DNA from: Actinoplanes sp. N902-109
GTDB lineage: Bacteria; Actinomycetota; Actinomycetes; Mycobacteriales; Micromonosporaceae
NCBI RefSeq assembly: GCF_000389965.1
Contig: NC_021191.1
Coordinates: forward strand, 807,501-871,500
DNA length: 64,000 bases
Direction of reading: 5' to 3'
The notes below the pieces were generated by a model that did not search any database, was not told the origin of the DNA, and was given only the letters and a program-made list of their open reading frames with translations. Positions 44,026-52,200 of the stretch are shown here, in pieces. A program made the translations under genes and the position numbers. Position 1 is the first letter of the stretch. The number at the start of each line of letters is the position of its first letter.

Positions 44026-45120
44026 TCAGGACTCCCCGTTGACTATCGATGGTGGTGCGGAAACCTGCAGGGCTCCGAGTGCGAGGCCCAGCTGGAATCT
44101 ATTCTCGACGGTCAACCGGTCCATGAGCGACCGTAATATCGCGGTCACTGTCCGGGCGCTGACCCGGAGCCGCTGCGCCGCGCTGTGATCGGTGTGCCCG
44201 GCAGCGAGCAGGGTGATCAGCGTCCGTTCCCGGTCGGAGAGCTCGATCGGCGCGACACCGACCCGGTGCCGGGCCGCGGCGCTGTCCCAGTGGTGGTCGA
44301 ACAATGCGGTCAGGGCATCGAGTATGCCGCCGTGCGTGATCTCCAGATAGCCTCGCTCGAGATCCGCCGGGTCGGCCGGGACCAGGGCAGCCCGGCGATC
44401 GATGATCATCATCTTGAGCGGCACGTCGGGCGTCTCGTAGCTCTGGTACGACGTGCCGTTGATCAGGTGGCCGCTGACATCAAGGGCGTCCCCGTCGGCC
44501 GGTGGCAGCCGCAGCAACCGGCAGTGCACGCCACGGGTGGCCAGGTCATGGTCGAGCGGCGAGGCGGCCCGGGCGGACTCGGCGTCGAAGGCCTGCTCCG
44601 GGCTCATGCTCCAGAACGACCGGAGGTCACCGGTGGTCAGGTCGTGCAGGCGCTGCCGGGTCTTCTCCCGGGTCGGCAGGTAACGCAGCCCGATGGCGAA
44701 CTCGCCGGCCAGGCCGGGCAGGGTGTCCAGCGGCAGCACGGAGCCCAGCGCCGAGGCCCGCAACGCACGCAGCACGGCATGGTGCGACCGGACCTTGGCC
44801 CGCGGGTCGACGGGGTGCAGGCGGCGGCTGCGCAACCGCTCGACCACCGTCGCCGGGGGACGGGCGACCCAGATCCGGGACGCGCTGCGGGCGTCGGCGG
44901 TGGCCGCGGCGGCGTCGGCGGCGCGCAGTTCGGCGAGGGCATCAGCGGTGCGGCGGGCGGCCAGGCCGAGTTCCACGGTGAGGGTCCGCCCGGTCCGCGG
45001 GCCGAAGGTCACCAGGGTACGGAAGACCAGGTCGGCATCCGTGGACAGGCCCCAGCGGACCAGGGACGGAACGGCGGCGCCGAGGGGGACCGGGGTGCGC
45101 GTCACTCCATCGATTGTCAT
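44026..45120 (-). CDS. TrmB-like/LuxR-type transcriptional regulator (second copy)
   Basis: The 364-residue paralogue of 42719-43804 shares the start M-x-I-D-G-V-(S/T)-R, the V-P-S-L-V-R-W-G-L-S segment, V-P-L-K-M-M-I-I-D-R-R-A-A in the sensor domain and L-S-D-R-E-R-T-L-I-T-L-L in the HTH. The ATG follows the stop of the third LuxR gene by 8 bp. Upstream of both full-length copies the same GTCGGAGGCGAGG stretch occurs; here it is the 3' end of the third gene, evidence of a tandem duplication. A peptide gene follows after one base. Confidence 0.88.
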   Translation of the reverse strand: MTIDGVTRTPVPLGAAVPSLVRWGLSTDADLVFRTLVTFGPRTGRTLTVELGLAARRTADALAELRAADAAAATADARSASRIWVARPPATVVERLRSRRLHPVDPRAKVRSHHAVLRALRASALGSVLPLDTLPGLAGEFAIGLRYLPTREKTRQRLHDLTTGDLRSFWSMSPEQAFDAESARAASPLDHDLATRGVHCRLLRLPPADGDALDVSGHLINGTSYQSYETPDVPLKMMIIDRRAALVPADPADLERGYLEITHGGILDALTALFDHHWDSAAARHRVGVAPIELSDRERTLITLLAAGHTDHSAAQRLRVSARTVTAILRSLMDRLTVENRFQLGLALGALQVSAPPSIVNGES

Positions 45121-45128
45121 CTAACCAG

Positions 45129-45578
45129 TCAACCCTCGCCTCCGACGGACGTACCGGGAACGTTGGCCTTGCGGAGGAAGCCCAGAGCGAGCCCGAGCTG
45201 AAACCGGTTGTCCACGCCGAGGCGATCCATGAGGTTGCGCAGGATGTTGGTAACCGAGCGCGCGCTGATGCCGAGCTGCTCGGCCGCCGAGACGTCGGTG
45301 TGTCCCTGCGCGAGCAGGGCCACCAGTTCGCGCTCGCGGTCGGACAGGGTGATGTTCGGCAAAGTGCCTGCTCCGTTCGGGGATGTGTTGCCGTCGGCCG
45401 CATGCAACCACAGCGTTCCGGCGCTGGTCCAGCACTTGGGTGCCGCACCGCGCGGGATTGCGCTAATCCGCAGCGGGCCGCTTCTGTATCCCGCAATTTC
45501 CCCCGTCCGCGGCCGTCGTTCGTTGACCTCTCGGCGCGGGCTCAGCAGTCTGGCTGAGGACCACGAAAGGTCCGGCAC
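45129..45578 (-). CDS. HTH-only LuxR-type protein (third copy, N-terminally reduced)
   Basis: Up to 149 codons, but only the last 75 or so are recognisable: a LuxR HTH, I-T-L-S-D-R-E-R-E-L-V-A-L-L, ending in N-R-F-Q-L-G-L-A-L-G-F-L, very like the other two regulators. The winged-HTH and sensor domains are absent and the first half has no family resemblance, so the true start is uncertain (a GTG at 45578 or an internal TTG near 45358). It may be a truncated paralogue or a standalone response-type regulator. Last codons carry the GTCGGAGGCGAGG stretch repeated before the first copy. Confidence 0.65.
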   Translation of the reverse strand: MPDLSWSSARLLSPRREVNERRPRTGEIAGYRSGPLRISAIPRGAAPKCWTSAGTLWLHAADGNTSPNGAGTLPNITLSDRERELVALLAQGHTDVSAAEQLGISARSVTNILRNLMDRLGVDNRFQLGLALGFLRKANVPGTSVGGEG

Positions 45579-45725
45579 ACAGCCGGGCCCCGGGTCGCCG
45601 CCCGGACACCGCCGCCACGGATCCGGGCCGGGACGCGGGCCGGCTCCGACGTTCAGACGGGGGACGTCGGAACCGGCCCACCGGTTTCGCCGTTTTCGCC
45701 CATGATCATGGTGGTTCGAGGCGTA

Positions 45726-46535
45726 ATGGTGCTCGTGATCAAAAAGCTCCTCGCCTTCTTCGCCGTCCTGGCCCTCCCGTTCGTACCGGCCCCCGCGGTG
45801 GCCTCACCGTCCGCCGCGGCTGTCCCGTACCACATCGTCCGGCCGGGCGAGACGATCAAGAAGATCGCTGCCTTCTACCACGTGAAGCCGGCCCAGCTGC
45901 GGGCCTGGAACGGCATCGTCAAGCCCAACCAGCCGGCCGTCGACGGGGTGCTCAACCTGGCTCAGCCGCTGGCCAAACTGGCCGGCTGGCGCACCTGGGT
46001 CGAAGGGGTCACACCGGGGCAGGTCAACTGGGACCCGGCGCGGAAGTGCCCGGTCCCGCCGGCCAAGCTGCGCAAGGTGTGGGTCACCTACATCGACTTC
46101 TACGGCGCATCGCACACCGGCAGCATCATCGTCAACCAGGCCATCGCCGCGCAGACCCAGCGGGTGTTCCTGACGCTCTACCGGATGCGGTTCCGGATCC
46201 AGGGCATGAGCCCGATGGCGCTCAACGCGCCCTACCTGACCGACATGGGTACGGTCACAGCCGGCTACAACTGCCGCACCGTGGCGGGCTCCAAGACGCT
46301 GTCCCAGCACGCCTACGGGATGGCCATCGACATCAACCCGGTGCAGAACCCGATGATCCGCGGCCCGTACATCGACCCGGTCGACCCGTCGTCGTTCCTG
46401 GCCCGGGCACCGTACCGGCGGGGCATGGTGCATGCGGCCGGCGCGGTGCGGGCCTTCACCGCCAACGGTTTCTACTGGGGCGGACGGTGGCGCTCCCTGA
46501 AGGACTACATGCATTTCAGCCCGAGCAACAAATGA
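45726..46535 (+). CDS. Secreted LysM-domain M15-family D-Ala-D-Ala carboxypeptidase-like peptidase
   Basis: The product of about 269 residues has a signal peptide, a LysM peptidoglycan-binding domain (Y-H-I-V-R-P-G-E-T-I-K-K-I-A-A-F-Y-H, residues about 35-80) and an M15-type catalytic domain with the zinc motif S-Q-H-A-Y-G-M-A-I-D-I-N and a final D-Y-M-H-F. These enzymes trim peptidoglycan stem peptides. The ATG at 45726 is used; a second GTG nine bases on is possible. A strong stem-loop follows. It is divergent from the LuxR cluster, but no shared control can be demonstrated. Confidence 0.87.
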   Translation: MVLVIKKLLAFFAVLALPFVPAPAVASPSAAAVPYHIVRPGETIKKIAAFYHVKPAQLRAWNGIVKPNQPAVDGVLNLAQPLAKLAGWRTWVEGVTPGQVNWDPARKCPVPPAKLRKVWVTYIDFYGASHTGSIIVNQAIAAQTQRVFLTLYRMRFRIQGMSPMALNAPYLTDMGTVTAGYNCRTVAGSKTLSQHAYGMAIDINPVQNPMIRGPYIDPVDPSSFLARAPYRRGMVHAAGAVRAFTANGFYWGGRWRSLKDYMHFSPSNK

Positions 46536-46542
46536 GAACGGC

Positions 46543-46574
46543 CCGGTGCCTTCGTACGGACGAGGGCACCGGGA
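46543..46574. terminator. Bidirectional stem-loop between convergent genes
   Basis: A 14-bp stem (46543-46556 with 46561-46574, one G-T pair) with an ACGG loop lies between the M15 peptidase stop and the LVIVD-protein stop. It could end transcripts from both sides. Confidence 0.75.
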
Positions 46575-46589
46575 CCGGCAGTCAGCGCG

Positions 46590-48011
46590 TCACCAGGTGT
46601 AGAAGTTCGTCTGCGTCTGCGCGTTGAACACGTCCGTCGTGAACAGCTTGGCCAGGCTGACCCGCGCGTCGTCGAGGTCGAGCACGTCGACGCCCTTGGC
46701 GATGTCGTTCGAGTAGATGTAGCCGTTGTACCAGTACGCCGACCACGAGCCGCCGCCGATCATCTGGGTGGCCGAGAGCGGGCCCCGCTCCCAGTAGGCG
46801 ATCTCCTTGGGCTTGCGCGAGTTGGTGAAGTCCCAGACCGAGATGCCGCCCTGATACCACGCCTGCACCATGATGTCGCGGCCCGGCACCGGGATCAGCG
46901 AGCCGTTGTGGGCCACGCAGTTCTCGGTGTCCGTGTTCGTCCGCGGGATCTTGAAGTAGCTGCGGAACACGAGCTTGCGGTCGGTGCCGCGGCCGACGAT
47001 GTCGTAGATGCCGTCGGCGCCGCGGTCCGGGCCGATCTGCGGGTTGCAGGTGGCCCGGCCGCCACCGCCGAGCTCGTCGGTGAAGACGACCTTGGTGGCG
47101 TTGTTGTTGAACGTCGCCGAGTGCCAGAAGGAAAAGTTGACGGTGTCGCGCACCGTCGTGATCACGCGCGGTGCGGTGCGCACCGAGATGTCGAACAGCA
47201 CGCCGTCACCCATGCAGGCGCCGGCGGCGATGTCCTTGGCCGGGTACGCGGTGATGTCGTGGCAGCCGGTCGTGGGCGACTGGCCGTCCGGGCCGCCCGC
47301 GTAGCCGCCGTCCGGGAAGATGATCGGCGCGGCAACCACCGAGGCCGCCGCGGGGTTGCGCTTCGGCACCTGGACGATCGAGATCTTGTCGTGCGGCAAC
47401 GCGCAGTTGGGCTGGTCCGTCCCGGTCAGGTTGTACGACGACACGTACAGGTAGACGTTGGGGTCACCGGCCTTGCCCGGCACGAGTGTCTGGGTGTGCG
47501 AGCCGCAGGTGGTCTTGACCGACGCGCGGTACTGCGGGGTCAGCGGGTCGGTGATGTCGAAGATCTTGATGCCTTCCCAGCGGTCGCCCGGCACCGCGGT
47601 GGTCGACGCCTCGTTGGTGCACGAGTCGTTCGTCCGCTGCGAGTCGGTGCCCAGGAAGAGCAGGTTGCCGCTGATCGAGATGTCGTTCTGCGAGCCCGGG
47701 CAGAGCACCTGGGCGGCAAGCGTGGTCTGCTTCGGGTTGCTGATGTCGTAGACCGCGAAGCCGTTGTAGTTGCCCCCGAAGGCGTACTTGCCCCGGAACG
47801 CCCAGTCGGAGTTGGTCGACGTGGCGAACGGGCCGGTCTTCGGCACGTAGGCGATCTGGCTGAGGTTGGGGGAGCTGGCGATCTCGTCCACTCCCGGTGG
47901 GGTGCCCGGGTCGGTCGGCGCCTGCGCCACGCCACTCGTGGGCGCGGTGAGCAGGCCGGCGGCGATGGCCGCGACGCTGAGCCCGGTCAGTCTCTTGAAC
48001 TGCCGTCGCAT
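46590..48011 (-). CDS. Secreted LVIVD-repeat beta-propeller protein
   Basis: The 473-residue protein has a signal peptide (about 1-30) and successive propeller strands of LVIVD type: F-A-V-Y-D-I-S-N-P, I-K-I-F-D-I-T-D-P, V-L-F-D-I-S-V, I-S-V-W-D-F-T-N and V-D-V-L-D-L-D-D. Several Cys residues suggest disulfides. The function of such proteins is uncertain; they are found outside the cell. It is divergent from a DUF305 gene with about 110 bp between them. Confidence 0.85.
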   Translation of the reverse strand: MRRQFKRLTGLSVAAIAAGLLTAPTSGVAQAPTDPGTPPGVDEIASSPNLSQIAYVPKTGPFATSTNSDWAFRGKYAFGGNYNGFAVYDISNPKQTTLAAQVLCPGSQNDISISGNLLFLGTDSQRTNDSCTNEASTTAVPGDRWEGIKIFDITDPLTPQYRASVKTTCGSHTQTLVPGKAGDPNVYLYVSSYNLTGTDQPNCALPHDKISIVQVPKRNPAAASVVAAPIIFPDGGYAGGPDGQSPTTGCHDITAYPAKDIAAGACMGDGVLFDISVRTAPRVITTVRDTVNFSFWHSATFNNNATKVVFTDELGGGGRATCNPQIGPDRGADGIYDIVGRGTDRKLVFRSYFKIPRTNTDTENCVAHNGSLIPVPGRDIMVQAWYQGGISVWDFTNSRKPKEIAYWERGPLSATQMIGGGSWSAYWYNGYIYSNDIAKGVDVLDLDDARVSLAKLFTTDVFNAQTQTNFYTW

Positions 48012-48120
48012 GAGGCTCCTCTCGTTATCCGCACGTACTGTGCGTATTCACTTTCATCGCTACAGTAGTGGCGCATCCCGGCCCCGGGGACATTTGTTTA
48101 CATGGATGAAAAGGTTTGCG

Positions 48121-48795
48121 ATGAACCGCCGAACGTGGACCAGGTTTGCGCTGGTCGCCGTCGCCCTGGCAGGGATCGTCAGCGGTGCCGTGCTGGCCGG
48201 CCGGATGGGCGGCGACCGGTCGGCAGCCGCTCCCCGGCCCAGTGCGGTGGCGGCCTCGCCGCAGCGGGTCATCCTGCCCGGCCGTCCCGGCGAGTCCGCC
48301 CGGGTCACCGACTCCGACAAGGTGAAGGCGCCGGACGGTTCCACCTACAACGCGGTCGACACGGCGTTCGTGCAGATGATGATCGTCCATCATGGTCAAG
48401 CGGTGGCGATGGCTGCACTCGCCCCGGGCCGCGCGGGCGACCAGCGGCTCGCGGCGCTGGCCGATCGCATCGGCGCCGCCCAGCAACCCGAGATCGCCTG
48501 GATGAAGGCCTGGCTGCGGGACCGCCGGCTGCCGGAGTCGGACCCGTCGCACGACCACGGTGCCATGCCGGGTATGCAGAGCGAGGCCGACATGACGGCG
48601 CTGGCGGGGCTCTCCGGTGCCGCCTTCGACCGCAGGTTCGTCGCCATGATGTCCGACCACCACCGAGGTGCGCTGCGGATGGCCACCGACGTGCTGACCG
48701 GCGGGACCGATGTGCCGGTCAACGAGTTCGCCGGTGAGATGGCCGTGGAACAGGGCAGTGAGATCCGCCGCATGCAGCAGCTGCACGTCGGTTGA
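48121..48795 (+). CDS. DUF305-family exported protein
   Basis: The 224-residue protein has an N-terminal membrane segment or signal (about 10-32) and the two DUF305 signature motifs V-Q-M-M-I-V-H-H-G-Q-A-V-A-M-A and M-M-S-D-H-H-R-G-A-L-R-M-A. The His-His pairs in a four-helix ferritin-like fold suggest metal binding, often copper. The start at 48121 is chosen because AAAGG lies 6 nt upstream; an ATG at 48106 in the same frame is an alternative. Histidine-rich H-D-H-G-A-M-P-G-M in the linker supports a metal role. Confidence 0.88.
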   Translation: MNRRTWTRFALVAVALAGIVSGAVLAGRMGGDRSAAAPRPSAVAASPQRVILPGRPGESARVTDSDKVKAPDGSTYNAVDTAFVQMMIVHHGQAVAMAALAPGRAGDQRLAALADRIGAAQQPEIAWMKAWLRDRRLPESDPSHDHGAMPGMQSEADMTALAGLSGAAFDRRFVAMMSDHHRGALRMATDVLTGGTDVPVNEFAGEMAVEQGSEIRRMQQLHVG

Positions 48796-48897
48796 GGCCC
48801 TTCCTCGTTAGGGACGTTGCATCCCTCACGATCGCCGCTACGGGGATGCGCGGGCTTGCCGGATGTGGATAGGTTGTCGTGTATGGAGCTGAAAGCG

Positions 48898-49332
48898 ATG
48901 GTGCGCCGCGTGCGGCTGTCGCTTGTCGCCTCCCTGTTCCTGGCCGCGTTGCTGGGCAGTCCAGTGCTGTCCGCGGACCCGGTGTCCGGTCCCGTGGCGG
49001 TGTCGCCCGTGGCGGTGTCGCCGGTCGGTTCGGCATCCACGCCCGGCGACGCCATGGCGACCGGCGGTGCCGGTGACACCACCGCCAGCTTCCCGGTCCA
49101 GGGCTCGCTCGATGGCCCGGCGGCTCCCGCCGGGTGGCAGGACCTCGTGGCCGGCAGCCGGTTCGTTGCCGCCACGCAGATCGTCAACCGGCACGGCGCC
49201 GCCGCGCTCGTCCTGAGTCTTCTCCTTGTTCCGATGCTGGCCCTCGTGGCCGTGCGGTTCCCCGGTGTCCGGCTGCGGTCGCTGCTCAGCGGGGCGGTCG
49301 CCGGGCCGCGAGCGCCTCCCGTCAGCGCCTGA
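48898..49332 (+). CDS. Small exported membrane protein of unknown function
   Basis: About 144 residues: a signal-like N-terminus (V-R-R-V-R-L-S-L-V-A-S-L-F-L-A-A-L-L), a Ser/Pro/Gly-rich middle and a C-terminal transmembrane segment (A-A-L-V-L-S-L-L-L-V-P-M-L-A-L-V) with a basic end. This is the layout of a small cell-envelope protein. An ATG at 48883 is also in frame; the GGAG at 48886-48889 favours 48898. No family recognised. Confidence 0.5.
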   Translation: MVRRVRLSLVASLFLAALLGSPVLSADPVSGPVAVSPVAVSPVGSASTPGDAMATGGAGDTTASFPVQGSLDGPAAPAGWQDLVAGSRFVAATQIVNRHGAAALVLSLLLVPMLALVAVRFPGVRLRSLLSGAVAGPRAPPVSA

Positions 49333-49424
49333 TCGATCCGGCAGCAACCCCGGCCGTCCCGTTCTGGGAACCAAATCCGGGGTCATCGATTAACGGCGCA
49401 CCTCGGTGGAAAAGGAACAGGAAC

Positions 49425-50531
49425 ATGGAACTCGCCCTCCAGCTTCTCGGCGGCAACAGCGGACGGGTCGCCGTCATCTGGCTCACCCTGATCGTGCTCG
49501 CGCTGGCCGCGCTCGTCGGCCTCGCCCTCCCCCGCGGGGTGCGCCGCCCCCGCCAGATCAGTGCCTGGCTGGCCGACTCGGCCGCGCAGAAGCGCGCCGA
49601 GATGGAACGCCGTGCGGCCGAGGCCCAGGAAGTCGTCCGCTACGCGGCGGAGATCACCGTCGCGGCGGCCGGTGCCACCGCCACCGCGGAGCGCCGGCGC
49701 GAGGAGTGCCAGCAGGCCCAGGCCGCCGTCGAGCAGGCCTGGCAGGCGTGGCAGGACGCCGACGCCGCGCTCGAACGGGCGCGCCGGGCCACCGCCTACG
49801 CGCTGCCCGAGTCCACCCCGGCGGCCGAGAGCGACGACGACCGCGTGCAGGCCCTGCGCCGGGCCGCACAGGCCGCGCACCGCCGGGGCGACATCTCCGA
49901 CGAGCAGTTGCTGGACGCGCTGACCCACCGCAACGGCTGGGACCCCACGCTGCACCCGGTCGAGCAGGAGCTGGTGCTGGCCCGGGCCACCGTCGAGCAC
50001 CGCTTCGCCATCTACCAGCAGGCGCTGACCATCGAGGACGAGGCCTGGCAGGCGGCCGACGTCGCCACCGCCGCCATCCGTACGCTGCGCGACGAGATCG
50101 TGGTGGCGCAGGCGCGTGCCGACGCCGCCCGGCAGGCCCTGCCCGAGCAGGCCCGGGCGATCCTCGACCAGGCCGGTTCGAACGCCGTCGTGGTCACCAC
50201 CCAGCGGATCACCGCCGAGGACACCCCGCAGCGGCCCGGCACCCTGCTCGAGTCGCTGACCGGCAAGCCCGCGGTGGCCGACGTGGTCATGGCGATCGAC
50301 GCGGTCGTCACGATGCCGATCCAGCGGCCGGCGCCGGCCGTCGAGTCCGCCGACACCACGGTCATCATGACCACCGCCGCTGCGGCCGCAGCCGCGGAGA
50401 CCACCCAGGTCGTGCGCACCGGCTCCGGCAGCGAGGCCACCCAGGAGGTGCGTTCCGGCCGGGGCCGCCGGGAGCTGCCCGCCTGGACCCAACCGACCGC
50501 GGCCCGGTCGATCGTCGCGGGCGCCCGCTGA
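49425..50531 (+). CDS. Membrane-anchored coiled-coil protein of unknown function
   Basis: The 368-residue protein has one transmembrane helix (about residues 14-34), a basic stretch, then long Ala/Glu/Arg-rich helical segments (about 45-230) with heptad-like spacing, and a low-complexity Ala/Thr/Val tail. It resembles envelope-spanning scaffolds or ESX-associated coiled-coil proteins, but no motif allows a specific call. AAAAGGAAC upstream fixes the ATG at 49425. The preceding small exported protein may share its transcript. Confidence 0.75.
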   Translation: MELALQLLGGNSGRVAVIWLTLIVLALAALVGLALPRGVRRPRQISAWLADSAAQKRAEMERRAAEAQEVVRYAAEITVAAAGATATAERRREECQQAQAAVEQAWQAWQDADAALERARRATAYALPESTPAAESDDDRVQALRRAAQAAHRRGDISDEQLLDALTHRNGWDPTLHPVEQELVLARATVEHRFAIYQQALTIEDEAWQAADVATAAIRTLRDEIVVAQARADAARQALPEQARAILDQAGSNAVVVTTQRITAEDTPQRPGTLLESLTGKPAVADVVMAIDAVVTMPIQRPAPAVESADTTVIMTTAAAAAAAETTQVVRTGSGSEATQEVRSGRGRRELPAWTQPTAARSIVAGAR

Positions 50532-50705
50532 CCGCGCCCGCCGCGCGTCCCGCGGCGGTCCTCCGCGATACGGGCGGAACCTGCCGCGCCGTGATGGAGC
50601 AGCTGACCGCCGCCCCGATCTCCGCACCCGCCGCATCGGCGTCGCGGGTGTGCGAGCCGCCCGGCTCGTCCGCGGCGGGCCGGCGGCGTGGCCAGGCAAC
50701 AGTCC

Positions 50706-51242
50706 TCAGCGGAGGGCGATCCCGTCGAGCAGGTACCCGATCACCCGCCGGGCGCTGTAGCGGGGATCGCCGTCGTCGCCGATGCAGAGGTTGCCGACGC
50801 CGCGCATGAGTTCCAAAGCCTGCACCCCACCGCGAACCTCTCCGGCCGCCTCGGCGGCGTCCAGCAGGCTCGCGCACACCGGCACCAGCCGGTCGAGGAA
50901 GTACGAGTGCAGGCTCTCCATCGCCTCGGGCAGGCCGTGCTTGGTGACCAGGAAGTCGACGAACAGGTCGATCCAGCGCACCAGGGCGGCGTACGGGGTG
51001 TTGCTCTCGGCCAGCAGCACCGGACCGGCCTCGGCGCACGACTCCACCTGGTGCCGGTAGACCGCGACGATGAGATCGGCCCGGGTCGGGAAGTGCCGGT
51101 AGATCGTGCCGACGCCCACCCCGGCCTGGGCCGCGATGTCCCGCACCGGCACGTGCACGCCGCCCGTCACGAACGCCGCCGCGGCCGCGTCGAGCAGAGC
51201 CTGCTCGTTGCGACGGGCGTCGGCGCGCTTCCCCTGTGGCAT
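50706..51242 (-). CDS. TetR-family regulator
   Basis: The 178-residue repressor has an N-terminal HTH (V-R-D-I-A-A-Q-A-G-V-G-V-G-T-I-Y-R-H-F, about 33-51) and an all-helical ligand domain with a WIDLFVDFLV segment. It is divergent from a luciferase-like oxidoreductase and hydrolase pair. Two palindromes in the shared intergenic region (51263-51305) are likely its operators, giving both autoregulation and control of the enzyme operon. Confidence 0.92.
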   Translation of the reverse strand: MPQGKRADARRNEQALLDAAAAAFVTGGVHVPVRDIAAQAGVGVGTIYRHFPTRADLIVAVYRHQVESCAEAGPVLLAESNTPYAALVRWIDLFVDFLVTKHGLPEAMESLHSYFLDRLVPVCASLLDAAEAAGEVRGGVQALELMRGVGNLCIGDDGDPRYSARRVIGYLLDGIALR

Positions 51243-51262
51243 GCGCCACCCTCCTTGGCAAA

Positions 51263-51305
51263 CGGAACCGTGTTCCGTATCGTTCGTGGCGGAACATGGT
51301 TCCGC
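51263..51305. promoter_or_regulatory. Paired palindromic TetR operators
   Basis: CGGAAC-CGT-GTTCCG (51263-51277) and GCGGAAC-ATG-GTTCCGC (51289-51305) share the core CGGAACnnnGTTCCG with centres 27 bp apart, in the gap between the divergent TetR and oxidoreductase genes. Perfect dyads and matching cores make them strong candidates for the regulator's binding sites. Confidence 0.8.
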
Positions 51306-51336
51306 TTAAGGATGCCAGATCCCGGGAGGGAACCGC

Positions 51337-52200
51337 ATGCCCCAGTTCGGCATCATGACCGCACCCATGCAGGTCGGATATCACGACATTCTGCCGGTCT
51401 GGCGGGAGGCCGACGCCATCGCGGAGATCGAGCACGCATGGCTGTTCGACCACCTCCTGCCGATCGGCGGCGATCCGGCCGGCCCGATCCTCGAGGGCTG
51501 GACGCTGCTGTCGGCGCTCGCCGCCCAGACCCGCCGGTTGCGCCTGGGCCTGCTGGTGACCAGCAACCGCTTCCGGCCACCGGCCCTGCTGGCCAAGATC
51601 GCCACGACCGTGGACATCGTCTCCGGCGGGCGGCTGGACCTCGGCATCGGCGCGGGCTCCCGGCCGGGCAACCCGCTCGCGCGCCGCGAGTACGACGCCC
51701 ACGGCCTGCCGTACGACGACTTCGCCGGCTCGGTCGACGCGCTGGCCGAGGCGTGCACGGTCATCCGCCGGCTGTGGACCGCGACCGAGCCGTTCGACTT
51801 CCACGGCACCCACGTCACGCTCACCGGGGCATTTGGCAACCCGAAGCCGGTGCAGCAGCCGCACCCGCCGATCGCCATCGGCGGGCGCTCGGCCCGGCTG
51901 CTGCGCGTGGTGGCCGAGCATGCCGACCTCTGGAACATCCCCGGCGGCGACATCGACGACGTGGTGAGCCGTAGCGCGCTGCTGGACCGCTACTGCGCCG
52001 AGATCGGCCGGGATCCCGCCGCCATCACCCGCTCCATCCACCTGCCCGTCTCCTACGACCGGCCCGGCACGACCCGGGACGCGATCAAGCAGGCGCTCGA
52101 CGCCGGCTTCTCGCATGTCGTGCTGGGCCTGCCCGCGCCCTACCCGGCCCACGTAGCGCAGTGGGTCACCGACGAACTGATCAGAAAGGTCCCCGCATGA
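51337..52200 (+). CDS. Luciferase-like F420-type oxidoreductase
   Basis: The 287-residue protein is a luciferase-like barrel: WLFDHLLPIGGDP near the start, DIVSGGRLDLGIGAGSRPGN and P-P-I-A-I-G-G-R-S-A-R-L-L-R-V-V-A-E-H-A-D. F420 dependence is likely for an actinomycete enzyme of this group, but FMN use is possible. Its stop overlaps the next gene's ATG (ATGA), forming a two-gene operon behind the paired operators. Confidence 0.9.
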   Translation: MPQFGIMTAPMQVGYHDILPVWREADAIAEIEHAWLFDHLLPIGGDPAGPILEGWTLLSALAAQTRRLRLGLLVTSNRFRPPALLAKIATTVDIVSGGRLDLGIGAGSRPGNPLARREYDAHGLPYDDFAGSVDALAEACTVIRRLWTATEPFDFHGTHVTLTGAFGNPKPVQQPHPPIAIGGRSARLLRVVAEHADLWNIPGGDIDDVVSRSALLDRYCAEIGRDPAAITRSIHLPVSYDRPGTTRDAIKQALDAGFSHVVLGLPAPYPAHVAQWVTDELIRKVPA

